Assembly (NCBI GenBank): GCA_964397655.1
Contig: CAYNKA010000010.1
Span: forward strand, 83,199 to 147,198
Reading direction: 5' to 3'
From: CAYNKA01 sp964397655
GTDB taxonomy: Bacteria > Spirochaetota > Spirochaetia > DTKZ01
DNA: 64,000 nt
Within the stretch, counting starts at the first letter, position 1; each line of letters opens with the position of its first letter. This document shows, piece by piece, positions 9,383 to 17,436 of the stretch. Both the position numbers and the translations under genes were made by a program. The notes under the pieces were generated by a model. That model was not told the origin of the DNA, made no database searches, and worked only from the letters and a program-made list of their open reading frames with translations.

Positions 9383-9465
9383 ATCGAAAACGTTCCGCCC
9401 CCCATCATACAGATTATGGGAAATAGCATTAGCCGTCAAGGCTAAGTGGCATAACGAGATGCCGC
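9383..9465 (-). promoter_or_regulatory. Hairpins and possible internal promoter before the fliA module
   Basis: The 83-base gap after flhG holds two adjacent inverted repeats: GGCAT/ATGCC (9448-9463) and TTAGCC/GGCTAA (9429-9445). On the minus strand TTGACG (9434-9439) could be a -35 and CATAAT (9413-9418) a -10 with a short 15-base spacer, which would let the fliA module start its own transcript. The -35 lies inside the second hairpin. This is sequence resemblance only. Confidence 0.35.
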
Positions 9466-10341
9466 CTATTCCTTCCTGCCGAGGAATTTCTTGATGAAAC
9501 TGCCGATGCCTCCTCCTTCACGGTACTCGACCTTCTCGAGCCGGGACACTATGTGTTTCAGGCAGATGCTGGCCTTGCCCTTCGGATCCACTATCATGAA
9601 AGGCTTCTGCCTGAGTACGGCGTTCTGGACGAGGGGATCCTCGTAGACGTAGCCGAGGTAATCGACCTTCAGGTTAAGGAATTGTCCCGCTATGTTGATG
9701 ACCCGCTCGGCCACCTTCTTGCCCTCGACCACCGACTTCACCCTGTTCACTACGAGTTTGAGGCCGAGATTCAGGTTGTCGATTTCCGTGGCGATGATCT
9801 TGATGATCCCGTACGCGTCGGTAATGGCCGTCGGTTCGGGAGTGGTGACGATGAGCACCTCGTCCGCGGCCGACACGAAGGAAAGCACGTTGTTCGACAC
9901 TCCCGCGCTCGTGTCGATGATGATGACGTCGACCATGGAGAGCTCGGAGATCTCGTCGATGAAATTCTGCCTTTCCTCGTCCGAAAGATTTGCGATCTTC
10001 GCGAACCCGGACGCTCCTGCTACGATCTGGATCCCGTAATTCGTGTCCATGATGATGTCCTTCATGGACTTCTGCTTCCGGATGAGATGGTAGAGGTTGT
10101 ACTTCGGAATTACGCCGAGGACGACGTTCACGTTGGCGAGGCCGAGATCCGCGTCCATCAGGATCACCCGCTTTCCCGCCTGGGCGTAGGCTATGGCAAG
10201 ATTCGTAGAGATGTTCGTCTTGCCGACCCCGCCCTTCCCGCTCGCGATCGTGATTATCCTGGTCCTGCCGGGCGCCGCGGCAGCGCCGCCCGGCTTGTGC
10301 TTCATGAGTTCCCTGAGAGTTTCCGCCTGATCTGGCATCAT
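9466..10341 (-). CDS. flhG: Flagellar number regulator FlhG (MinD-like ATPase)
   Basis: 291 residues (291 if the first ATG at 10341 is used; the second ATG, 3 bases on, has better spacing from AAGGAG). The deviant Walker A motif SGKGGVGKTN lies at 34-43, then LMDADLGLANVNVVLG and IIDTSAG, typical of ParA/MinD ATPases. FlhG (FleN/YlxH) antagonises FlhF and sets the number of flagella at the pole. In spirochaetes this means the number of periplasmic flagella per end. The C-terminus has a basic/hydrophobic helix that could touch the membrane. It follows flhF by 7 bases. Confidence 0.93.
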   Translation of the reverse strand: MMPDQAETLRELMKHKPGGAAAAPGRTRIITIASGKGGVGKTNISTNLAIAYAQAGKRVILMDADLGLANVNVVLGVIPKYNLYHLIRKQKSMKDIIMDTNYGIQIVAGASGFAKIANLSDEERQNFIDEISELSMVDVIIIDTSAGVSNNVLSFVSAADEVLIVTTPEPTAITDAYGIIKIIATEIDNLNLGLKLVVNRVKSVVEGKKVAERVINIAGQFLNLKVDYLGYVYEDPLVQNAVLRQKPFMIVDPKGKASICLKHIVSRLEKVEYREGGGIGSFIKKFLGRKE

Positions 10342-10348
10342 GGTCTCC

Positions 10349-11533
10349 TTACGCCGTCTTATCGTCTCGGGTATTGCCGAACTTCTTCTCGACGTGATCC
10401 CTTCTCACCCGAAACCCCTGAAGGCGAAGGAGCAGCTTGGGGACCGAGGCTTCCTCGATGTCCTGCGGCACCCGCTGGCCGTCCGTCAGGTAGGAGAAGG
10501 ATTTGCGTTTTTCGCTGAACACGCTCACGATGTTGCCGATTCTCGACGTCTCGTCGAGCTTGGTGACCACCGCGGCTTCGTATCCGAAGGGTTCGAACTG
10601 CTGCATGATCTCGCCGATGTCCGCGGCCTTCGTGGTGGCGCTCACCGCGAGATGCACGTGGGAGCATCCTTCGGCCGCCCCGAGGAGTTCCTTCATTTCC
10701 GCGAGCTTCATGAAATCACGCGGGCTCTTTCCTATCGTGTCGACGAAAACCATGTCCACGTCGTGGTAAAGTGCGAGATACTTCTTGAATTCCTGATAGT
10801 TCTCCACGCAGGCCACGGGGATCCGCATGATCTCGCCGTAGGTCTCGATCTGCTCCTTCGCGGCTATCCGGTAATTGTCGATGGTGAGGATCCTGACCTG
10901 TTTCGGTCTCGAGGAACTCACCCCGTACATGGCCGCGAGCTTCGCTATCGTCGTAGTCTTGCCCACGCCCGTCGGCCCGACGAGGATGAAGATCTGCGGC
11001 TTTTCCCCCCGGCCGGGTCTGTGCACGGAAATGGTTTCTCCGATCCAGTCGACGACCGTGTCCTGGACGAGGTCGAAATCGTCGAGTTCCTCGATCGTGA
11101 AGGCCTTCTTGAGCCTTTCGACCATCTGCGCCGTATAGGTGAAGGAGAAGTCGTTGTCCCGGAGGAGACCCTCGATTCTTTCCAGCGAGGCATGCTTCTC
11201 CGTCCCCGCCGCCAGAGCCGCGGTGGTATCCAGCTTCTCCTTGAGGGATTGGACCTCCTTGAGAACGAGCTGGAGCGTCTGGTCCTGCTTCGGCTGCTGC
11301 GGCATCGCGGAAAGGACCTTCTTCTTCTCCTCTTCCAGGTCCAGGACGCGCTTCCTGCCCCCGTCCGACGAGAGATAACCGGTGATCTCCACGCCCTCGC
11401 GGGTGAAGAAACCGAGGAAACCCCCCGTCCTTACGGTTCGGTGCGTCAGGATCTTCGCCTGCTCCCCGTACTTGGCCCGGATCTTCTCGAGAGCCTCCCG
11501 ATGAGAGGGGGCCTGTTCGGTGAAATATTGCAT
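10349..11533 (-). CDS. flhF: Flagellar SRP-like GTPase FlhF
   Basis: 394 residues. The N-terminal B domain carries QAPSHREALEKIRAKYG; the helical N domain follows, then the SRP-type G domain with P-loop [16 protein letters not shown] (185-200), TIDNYRIAAKEQIETYG, VDTIGKSP and VVTKLDETSRIGN. FlhF places the first basal-body components at the cell pole. Its ATG overlaps the flhA stop (TAATG), indicating translational coupling, and flhG follows, the usual pair. Confidence 0.95.
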   Translation of the reverse strand: MQYFTEQAPSHREALEKIRAKYGEQAKILTHRTVRTGGFLGFFTREGVEITGYLSSDGGRKRVLDLEEEKKKVLSAMPQQPKQDQTLQLVLKEVQSLKEKLDTTAALAAGTEKHASLERIEGLLRDNDFSFTYTAQMVERLKKAFTIEELDDFDLVQDTVVDWIGETISVHRPGRGEKPQIFILVGPTGVGKTTTIAKLAAMYGVSSSRPKQVRILTIDNYRIAAKEQIETYGEIMRIPVACVENYQEFKKYLALYHDVDMVFVDTIGKSPRDFMKLAEMKELLGAAEGCSHVHLAVSATTKAADIGEIMQQFEPFGYEAAVVTKLDETSRIGNIVSVFSEKRKSFSYLTDGQRVPQDIEEASVPKLLLRLQGFRVRRDHVEKKFGNTRDDKTA

Positions 11534-13626
11534 TATTCTTTACCTTCCAATCGTATCTCGCCCAAGGATTCTATCTTCATTTCCGGTATGATCTCCGGTA
11601 CGGAAAGGACGACGAGATCCGGAAATTCCCTCACGGTGCTCGACCTGACGAGCGGACGAGCCGCCTCCGAGCAGAGGATGATCGGGAGGTAACCCTCGTC
11701 CTGGACGCGCCTGGTGGCGTTGGCGAGGGTGTTGATCCATCGTCTCTGGACGTCCGGCTTGAGCGCCGCGACGAGACCTCCGGCAGTCTCGACCCTGGCG
11801 TCGATGATGTGCTGTTCGAGCTTCGGCATGAGGGTGAACACCCGGAGCGTCTTCGAATCGTCCGCGTACTGGAGGCAGATCTGGCGAGCGAGCGCCTGCC
11901 TGACCTTCTCGATGAGGAAACTCACGTCCTTGGTCACGGCCCCGTAATCCGCCAGGGCCTCCAGGATGGCGACCATGTTCCTGATGGAGACCCTTTCCCT
12001 GAGGAGTCCCTGGAGTACCTTCTGGATCTCGCCGAGGGAGAGATTCTTCTGGACCTCGTCCACGACTGCGGGATAATCCTTCTTGAGCGTGTCGAGAATA
12101 GACTGCAGTTCCTGTCTTCCGAGGATCTCGGAGGCGTGACGCTTTATGACCTCGGTCAGGTGGGTCGCGATGATCGAGGGCGGGTCCACGACGGTGTAGC
12201 CCAGCCTCTCCGCCTTTTCCCTCTGATCCTCCGAGATCCAGAGCGCAGGCAGGCCGAAGGCCGGATCCTTGGTCTTCTCGCCGGGGATCTCCTCCCGCGC
12301 CTGGCCGGGGTTGATGGCGAGATAGTAGCCCATCCGGAGCGTCCCCCTCCCCACTTCTACGCCCTTGATCTTGAGGCAGTATTCCGAGGGCTCCAGTTTC
12401 ATGTTGTCTATGATCCTGATCCTCGGAACAACGAGACCGATGTCCAGCGCGGACTCCTTCCTTATCCTCGTCACCCTGTCGAGGAGTTCCGCGCCCTGGT
12501 CCTTATCGACGAGCGGGATGAGGCCGTAGCCGAGTTCGAGGGAAAGCGGATCCAGCGGCACCACCGGGGATATCTCGGCGGGCGCCTCCTGCCCCTTCGC
12601 CTGCGCGGCTCTCGCCTTCTCGGTCTCGGCGGGCTCGAGTTCCTTTCTGCTCAGCCGGTATGCGAAGAAGCCCGTGAGCCCCGCCATGGGAACGAGCACG
12701 TACCAGGGGAAGCCGGGCAGGAAGGCGAGCACAAGGAGGAATGCGGCCGCGATCCAGTAGATCCTCGACTGCCTGGAGAACTGCTTGGTCACGTCCGCGC
12801 CGAAGGTCCCGTCGGATACGGACCTGGTCACGATGAGGCCCGTTGCGGTCGACACGAGGAGGGCCGGGAATTGGGACACGAGGCCGTCGCCGATCGTGAG
12901 CGTGAGATAGGTGTTGACCGCCACGGACAGGGACTCGCCGTGAAGGCTCATGCCGACGATCATGCCCGCAATGATGTTGATGGCCGTGATGAAGAGACCC
13001 ACCTTCACGTTCCCCGACACGAATTTCGAGGCTCCGTCCATGGCTCCGTAGAAGTCGACTTCCCGCTGGAGGTCCCGTTTCCTCCGCGACGACTCCTCCT
13101 CGGTGATGGCTCCGGAGTTGTACTCCGCCTCGATGGCCATCTGCTTGCCGGGCAAGGCATCCAAGGTGAACCGGGCCGCGACTTCGGCGACCCTGGTCGC
13201 CCCCTTCGTGATGACGATGAACTGGACGGCTATGATGATGACGAAGATGATGAAGCCTATGACGAGCCCCTCGGTCCCGCTCGTTCCGACGACGAAGGTC
13301 GCGAATGCCCGGATGATCCTTCCTTCGAATTTGGATCCCTGGGCCAGGATGAGCCGGGTCGAGGACACGTTGAGCGCGAGGCTGAACACCGTCGTCACGA
13401 GAAGAAGGGTCGGGAACACGGAGAAATCCAGGGCCCGCGCCGTGTACAGCGTTATGAGGATGATGACGAGGCTGAGGACGAGGTTGAAGGCCATGAGCGT
13501 GTCGAGAAGGAAGGTCGGCAGCGGAATTATGAGCATCATCACGACCACGATGACGCCGACCGCCACCAGGGCGTCGCTCTTCTGCCTCAGAAAGGCGTTA
13601 TTGAATATGGTCTGTACGTCGGCCAT
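11533..13626 (-). CDS. flhA: Flagellar type III export gate protein FlhA
   Basis: 697 residues, the usual length. About eight membrane segments in the first ~330 residues include the conserved cytoplasmic loop with RVAEVAARFTLDALPGKQMAIEAE and GAMDGASKFV (the FHIPEP signature region). The C-terminal cytoplasmic domain (~355-697) forms the ring that docks chaperone-substrate complexes. It acts with FlhB, FliP, FliQ and FliR as the proton-driven export gate. It lies 18 bases after flhB. Confidence 0.97.
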   Translation of the reverse strand: MADVQTIFNNAFLRQKSDALVAVGVIVVVMMLIIPLPTFLLDTLMAFNLVLSLVIILITLYTARALDFSVFPTLLLVTTVFSLALNVSSTRLILAQGSKFEGRIIRAFATFVVGTSGTEGLVIGFIIFVIIIAVQFIVITKGATRVAEVAARFTLDALPGKQMAIEAEYNSGAITEEESSRRKRDLQREVDFYGAMDGASKFVSGNVKVGLFITAINIIAGMIVGMSLHGESLSVAVNTYLTLTIGDGLVSQFPALLVSTATGLIVTRSVSDGTFGADVTKQFSRQSRIYWIAAAFLLVLAFLPGFPWYVLVPMAGLTGFFAYRLSRKELEPAETEKARAAQAKGQEAPAEISPVVPLDPLSLELGYGLIPLVDKDQGAELLDRVTRIRKESALDIGLVVPRIRIIDNMKLEPSEYCLKIKGVEVGRGTLRMGYYLAINPGQAREEIPGEKTKDPAFGLPALWISEDQREKAERLGYTVVDPPSIIATHLTEVIKRHASEILGRQELQSILDTLKKDYPAVVDEVQKNLSLGEIQKVLQGLLRERVSIRNMVAILEALADYGAVTKDVSFLIEKVRQALARQICLQYADDSKTLRVFTLMPKLEQHIIDARVETAGGLVAALKPDVQRRWINTLANATRRVQDEGYLPIILCSEAARPLVRSSTVREFPDLVVLSVPEIIPEMKIESLGEIRLEGKE

Positions 13627-13644
13627 ACGAAGCCTCCTCCCTCA

Positions 13645-14808
13645 TCATCCCGCCCTCCGCTTGGCCTCGTTCAGGCTGTACACCTGACGGAGCACCGCGG
13701 CCACGGCCTCGTAATACTTCACGGGGATGCTGTCCCCGATCTCGACCTCGGCGTAGAGGGCGCGCGCGAGGGGTTTGTTCTCGATGATGGGCACCTCGTT
13801 CTCCCTGGCCACCCGTTTAATGTTCTCGGCGATGTGGTCCTGGCCCTTCGCCGTCACCACCGGGGCTTCCATGCTTTCGTTCTTGTATTCCATGGCCACC
13901 GCGAAGTGGGTCGGGTTCGTGACCACGACGTCGGCCTTGGGAACGTTCTGGATCATGTTGCGCGACAGGAGCTCCCGCATCCTCTGCCGGAGCCTGCTCC
14001 GGACGAGGGGGTCTCCCTCGTAGGCCTTGCGCTCCTCGATGATCTCCTGCTTCGACATCTTGAGTGACTCGATGTGCTGCCTCCGCTGGAAGATGAAATC
14101 GACGATCGCGAGAAAGAGCAGGACTATCGTGGATTCGACGAGGATCCTCAGGGTGACCGTTGATATGGCCGTGAAGGACTGCATGAAGGGGACCCGTATC
14201 ATGTTGGTGATCTTCCTCATTTCCGCCTGGATGTTGAGATAGGCGATGAGTCCTATGATCGCGACCTTGAGGAGGGCTTTCGCGAGGTTGAAGAGCGCCT
14301 CCGTGGACAACAGCGTGCGCTGCACGAAGCGGGAGAAATTCGGGGCGATTCGCTCGAAGTCCGGCGTTATTGGCTTCGTCGAGAAAAGCAGTCCGAACTG
14401 CACGACGTTGCCGAGGATGGCCGAGAGGAAGCAGGCGGCGGAAACCGGCAGGGCGAGGCGTATGAAATAGCTCAGAAAGGCTGAAAAGAGCGTGCCGTCA
14501 GCCAGACTCTTCACCTCGCCCGCCCTCTTGATGAAGAAGACCAGCATCTCCGCCGAGGTCTTGAGGAAATACCCGCCGGTCGCCGCGAGGGTTATCACGG
14601 CGAAGAGCAGAACGATCGACGAGGCGAGATCCGCCGACTTGGCGACCTTGCCTTCCTCCCTCGCCTTGCGGATCTTGTGCTCGGTAGGCTCCTCGGTCCG
14701 TCCCTCGTCCTCGGCGGCGAACCACTGGAGATGCATGGAGGAGAGGCCAGCGTGCATCCCGGAAAGCTCGAAGATGACTTCGTATCGGGCGAGGTAGAAT
14801 GCGCTCAT
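13645..14808 (-). CDS. flhB: Flagellar export switch protein FlhB
   Basis: 387 residues from the ATG at 14808, which overlaps the fliR stop (ATGA). The frame is open further upstream only as a shadow of fliR. EGRTEEPTEHKIRKAREEGK near the N-terminus is the FlhB signature; four membrane segments follow. The autocleavage motif NPTH is at 298-301, so the C-terminal domain should be cut to switch export from hook to filament substrates. An extra ~25 residues precede the usual FlhB start. Confidence 0.96.
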   Translation of the reverse strand: MSAFYLARYEVIFELSGMHAGLSSMHLQWFAAEDEGRTEEPTEHKIRKAREEGKVAKSADLASSIVLLFAVITLAATGGYFLKTSAEMLVFFIKRAGEVKSLADGTLFSAFLSYFIRLALPVSAACFLSAILGNVVQFGLLFSTKPITPDFERIAPNFSRFVQRTLLSTEALFNLAKALLKVAIIGLIAYLNIQAEMRKITNMIRVPFMQSFTAISTVTLRILVESTIVLLFLAIVDFIFQRRQHIESLKMSKQEIIEERKAYEGDPLVRSRLRQRMRELLSRNMIQNVPKADVVVTNPTHFAVAMEYKNESMEAPVVTAKGQDHIAENIKRVARENEVPIIENKPLARALYAEVEIGDSIPVKYYEAVAAVLRQVYSLNEAKRRAG

Positions 14809-15596
14809 CTCCGCACACCCCTCGCCGCGGCCATGAACCTGAGCAGGGTCTCGAAACTGTCGTCGATGATGCCCGAAAAGGCTTCCACGAGCATGGGAAG
14901 CGTGACGAAGAGGATGAGGAAGGCCACGCCGATCGAAACCGGGAAGCCCAGCATGAGCAGGTTCATCTGGGGCGCGGCTTTCGCGAGGAGGCCCATGGCC
15001 ACGGAGACGATGAAAAGCGTCCCGAGGATGGGAAAGGATATGACGAGGGACTGTTCGAAAAGCCTCGCCATCCCGACGACGAGCATCTTGAAGAGATCGT
15101 TGCGGTGGATGACGAGATCCACGGCCCTCATCGCCTGGAAGGAGCGGTACACGCCCACGAGGAAAAGCTGCTGGAATCCGCCCACGACCAGGAACACGAA
15201 CATGGCCATGAGGTTGAGGAACTGCCCCATGATCGGGATCTCGATCTGGGCGAGGGGATCGAAGACTTCCGAGGCTCCGAAGCCCATCTGGAGGGAATAA
15301 TACTGGCCGGCGAGCTGGAAGCCGGAATAGATCATGGTCAGGAAAAAACCGATCGCGACGCCCAGCAGCGCCTCCCCCGCCGCGAGAAGGAGGTACTCCG
15401 CCCCGTAGGGAGGAATCGGATATCCCTGAGTCCTCACCCACGGGAAAACGACGAAGGAGGCGAAAAAGGACAGTCCGATCTTCGCTATCTGAGGTACCGC
15501 CTCCGAAGAGACGAGGGGCGCCGTCTCGACGATGGCCGTCACACGAGCGAAAATGAGGAAGAAGAGTTGAGCGTTCGCCGCGAGGTCGGAAAGCAT
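14805..15596 (-). CDS. fliR: Flagellar export gate protein FliR
   Basis: 263 residues with about six membrane segments. Typical FliR features are LIFARVTAIVETAPL near the N-terminus, the conserved PWV segment at the end of helix 2, and QMGFGASEVFDPLAQIEIPIM in the middle. With FliP and FliQ it builds the helical FliP5Q4R1 export channel. It overlaps flhB by 4 bases and follows fliQ by 13 bases. Confidence 0.95.
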   Translation of the reverse strand: MLSDLAANAQLFFLIFARVTAIVETAPLVSSEAVPQIAKIGLSFFASFVVFPWVRTQGYPIPPYGAEYLLLAAGEALLGVAIGFFLTMIYSGFQLAGQYYSLQMGFGASEVFDPLAQIEIPIMGQFLNLMAMFVFLVVGGFQQLFLVGVYRSFQAMRAVDLVIHRNDLFKMLVVGMARLFEQSLVISFPILGTLFIVSVAMGLLAKAAPQMNLLMLGFPVSIGVAFLILFVTLPMLVEAFSGIIDDSFETLLRFMAAARGVRR

Positions 15597-15609
15597 TCCC
15601 TGCCGTCTC

Positions 15610-15879
15610 CTATCTGTTCATCTGCGGGATCTGCTGGAAGAGCTGGATGGTGTACTGCCCGAGCGTCGCGAACATCCAGGGTCCGAAGAACACGAGGGCG
15701 AGGAGGATAGCTGCGATCTTGGGGACGAAGGTGAGCGTCTGTTCCTGGATCGAAGTCGTCGCCTGGAATATCGAGATGACGAGACCGACGACGAGGCCGA
15801 TGAGCAGCACCGGGGCGGAGAGCAGAAGGATCTGGAAGATCCCCCCTCTCATCAGATTCACCGCATAGCCGAGACTCAT
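15610..15879 (-). CDS. fliQ: Flagellar export gate protein FliQ
   Basis: 89 residues, normal length. Two hydrophobic helices flank a loop with SIFQATTSIQEQTLTFVPKI, the FliQ signature. It encodes a subunit of the export channel core. It lies 13 bases after fliP and 13 before fliR. Confidence 0.96.
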   Translation of the reverse strand: MSLGYAVNLMRGGIFQILLLSAPVLLIGLVVGLVISIFQATTSIQEQTLTFVPKIAAILLALVFFGPWMFATLGQYTIQLFQQIPQMNR

Positions 15880-15892
15880 TTCAATCCTCCTG

Positions 15893-16666
15893 TCACCTGA
15901 AGCTCGCCACGAGCTGTTCTGTTATGAGTCCCCATCCGTCCACGAGGACGAAGAGGATCAGTTTGAAGGGCATCGAGATCATGACCGGCGGCAGCATGAT
16001 CATGCCCATGGACATGAGGGTGGAGGCCACCACCATGTCGATGATGATGAAAGGTATGAAGAGCAGGATGCCGATTTTGAAAGCCACGGTCATTTCGTGA
16101 AGAATGAACGCCGGGATGAGGATGTGGGTCGGCACGTCGGCGAGAGTTCTGGGCTTCGGAAGGTTCGACATCTTCATGAAAAGCCGGATATTGTTGGGGT
16201 CGTCCTGCATCTGGCGGTACATGAAGAGGCGGAGCGGCTGTTCGGTTCTCCTGTACGCCTCCTCCGTGCCGATCTGCCCCCGGGAAAAGGGCTGATAGGC
16301 TGTCGTGTAGATCTGATCGAAAGTAGGCCACATGATGAAGAGGGTGAGGAAAAGCGAGATTCCCATGAGGACCTGGGTGGGGGGCACCTGCTGGAGCGAG
16401 AGGGCGCGCTTCACGAAATCGAAGACGATGGCCACACGGAGGAAGGATGTCATGATGATGATGAGCGACGGGGCGAGGCTCAAGACCGCGAGCAGGAGAA
16501 GAAGTTGCAGGGAAAAAGCCACTTCCTGGTTCGTGTTCGGCTGCCTCACCGTGAGATCCACGAACGGTATCGTGAGCGGCGCCTGTCGGGCAACCTGCGA
16601 ATAACCGAGCGTCGGCAGTACGAGCCCAGCCAGTACAATACAAAGGAGTATAACTTGTTTTTTCAT
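15893..16666 (-). CDS. fliP: Flagellar export gate protein FliP
   Basis: 257 residues from the ATG at 16666. The N-terminus is a cleavable signal peptide (MKKQVILLCIVLAGLVLPT). The body shows TSFLRVAIVFDFVKRAL, VPPTQVLMGISLFLTLFIM and FIPFIIIDMVVASTLMSMGM, the FliP signature. It is the main subunit of the export channel. The start is preceded by nine G residues acting as ribosome binding site, a tract that could slip (see the separate entry). The frame stays open upstream as a shadow of fliO. Confidence 0.96.
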   Translation of the reverse strand: MKKQVILLCIVLAGLVLPTLGYSQVARQAPLTIPFVDLTVRQPNTNQEVAFSLQLLLLLAVLSLAPSLIIIMTSFLRVAIVFDFVKRALSLQQVPPTQVLMGISLFLTLFIMWPTFDQIYTTAYQPFSRGQIGTEEAYRRTEQPLRLFMYRQMQDDPNNIRLFMKMSNLPKPRTLADVPTHILIPAFILHEMTVAFKIGILLFIPFIIIDMVVASTLMSMGMIMLPPVMISMPFKLILFVLVDGWGLITEQLVASFR

Positions 16667-16675
16667 CCCCCCCCC
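16667..16675 (-). repeat. G9 homopolymer directly before the fliP start
   Basis: On the minus strand nine G residues touch the fliP ATG and form its only Shine-Dalgarno-like sequence. Length change in this tract would alter the distance or strength of ribosome binding without changing the protein. Shorter G7-G8 runs occur before ftsZ and fliM, so this may simply be the extreme of a local G-rich RBS style. Confidence 0.75.
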
Positions 16676-16689
16676 AGTATGCTCCCTTT

Positions 16690-17328
16690 CTAGAGGAGCT
16701 TTTTCAACCTCTCCTTCTGTCTGTTCATGAAGTCGAAGGCCTCGTCGCTCCGGTTTTCGGCCGGAGGGTTTTTCCCGCCTTTGGGCAGCAGGCCTTTCAG
16801 CAGATCGGCGAACCTTTTCGCCGGCTCCGCCCTCGTCTCGGAGGCCCTGAGCTTTATGCCGTCCCTGGTCTCCTGGTCCGTAATTTCGGCGATCAGGTTG
16901 ACGCCGTTTTCGGCCGAGCCGACGAGGAGCATATGATTCCCCACCTCGACGAGATGAAGGTTCCGGTTTCCCGAAAGATTGCGCGTTTCGAGCACCTGGA
17001 CGAAACGGAGTCCCTCGTCCTTCGGGCCCGACATTTTCTTGAGGAAATGGAAGAAGGCGTAGATGAGGCCGACGACCGCTACGAGAACGATGACCATTTT
17101 GACGAAATCCCATACGCCGAATGCCGCTACGGTGCGGTCGGCTCCGCCTTCCGTGTTAGCTGCGGCGTCCTTGAGGACGAAGGAATTCTCGTCCACTGCC
17201 GGCGCCGCGGGCGCGGCCGGAACCGCCGGAGACGGCTGTTTCGTCTGTCCTTTCTTGTCCTGGGCCGGCAATACCGCCGTTCCCGCGACGAAGATCGCCG
17301 CGAGAAGGAAAAAAACGCTACGCTTCAG
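16690..17328 (-). CDS. fliO: Flagellar assembly protein FliO (FliZ), likely CTG start
   Basis: 212 residues if translation begins at the CTG at 17328. The conventional first start is a TTG at 17271 (193 residues). Between the two the frame encodes LKRSVFFLLAAIFVAGTAVLPA, a classic signal peptide (cut after Ala22), and AGGGAGG lies 5 bases before the CTG. A Pro/Ala-rich segment, one membrane helix (~85-105) and a FliO beta domain (RFVQVLETRNLSGNRNLHLVEVG) follow. FliO helps FliP assemble. The gene lies between fliY and fliP, as in other spirochaetes. Confidence 0.85.
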   Translation of the reverse strand: MKRSVFFLLAAIFVAGTAVLPAQDKKGQTKQPSPAVPAAPAAPAVDENSFVLKDAAANTEGGADRTVAAFGVWDFVKMVIVLVAVVGLIYAFFHFLKKMSGPKDEGLRFVQVLETRNLSGNRNLHLVEVGNHMLLVGSAENGVNLIAEITDQETRDGIKLRASETRAEPAKRFADLLKGLLPKGGKNPPAENRSDEAFDFMNRQKERLKKLL

Positions 17329-17436
17329 GCTCCCCTCCCTGTTTCCGCCGGTCGCCTCGGCAGGTTCCCTCAGGTAAGGAACCGGCTCCGGTCGATTTCG
17401 CGGTCGGCCGCGACGCGAATCGCGGCCGGCATGACG
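17329..17436 (-). promoter_or_regulatory. Hairpin-rich spacer between fliY and fliO
   Basis: At 108 bases this is the longest gap in the flagellar run. It contains three inverted repeats: GGTTCC/GGAACC (17363-17383), TCGCGG-TCGG-CCGCGA (17398-17413), and CATGAC-gctag-GTCATG (17430-17446), the last including the fliY stop. There is no T-run typical of an intrinsic terminator. An mRNA-processing or stability element, or partial attenuator, is possible. Confidence 0.45.

Noticed and set aside
13645..15441. Longer 598-codon reading of flhB
   Set aside because: The upstream part lies in the fliR gene in another frame; the real start at 14808 overlaps the fliR stop.
15893..17113. Longer 406-codon reading of fliP
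   Set aside because: The upstream 149 codons lie in fliO in another frame; a signal peptide begins at 16666.
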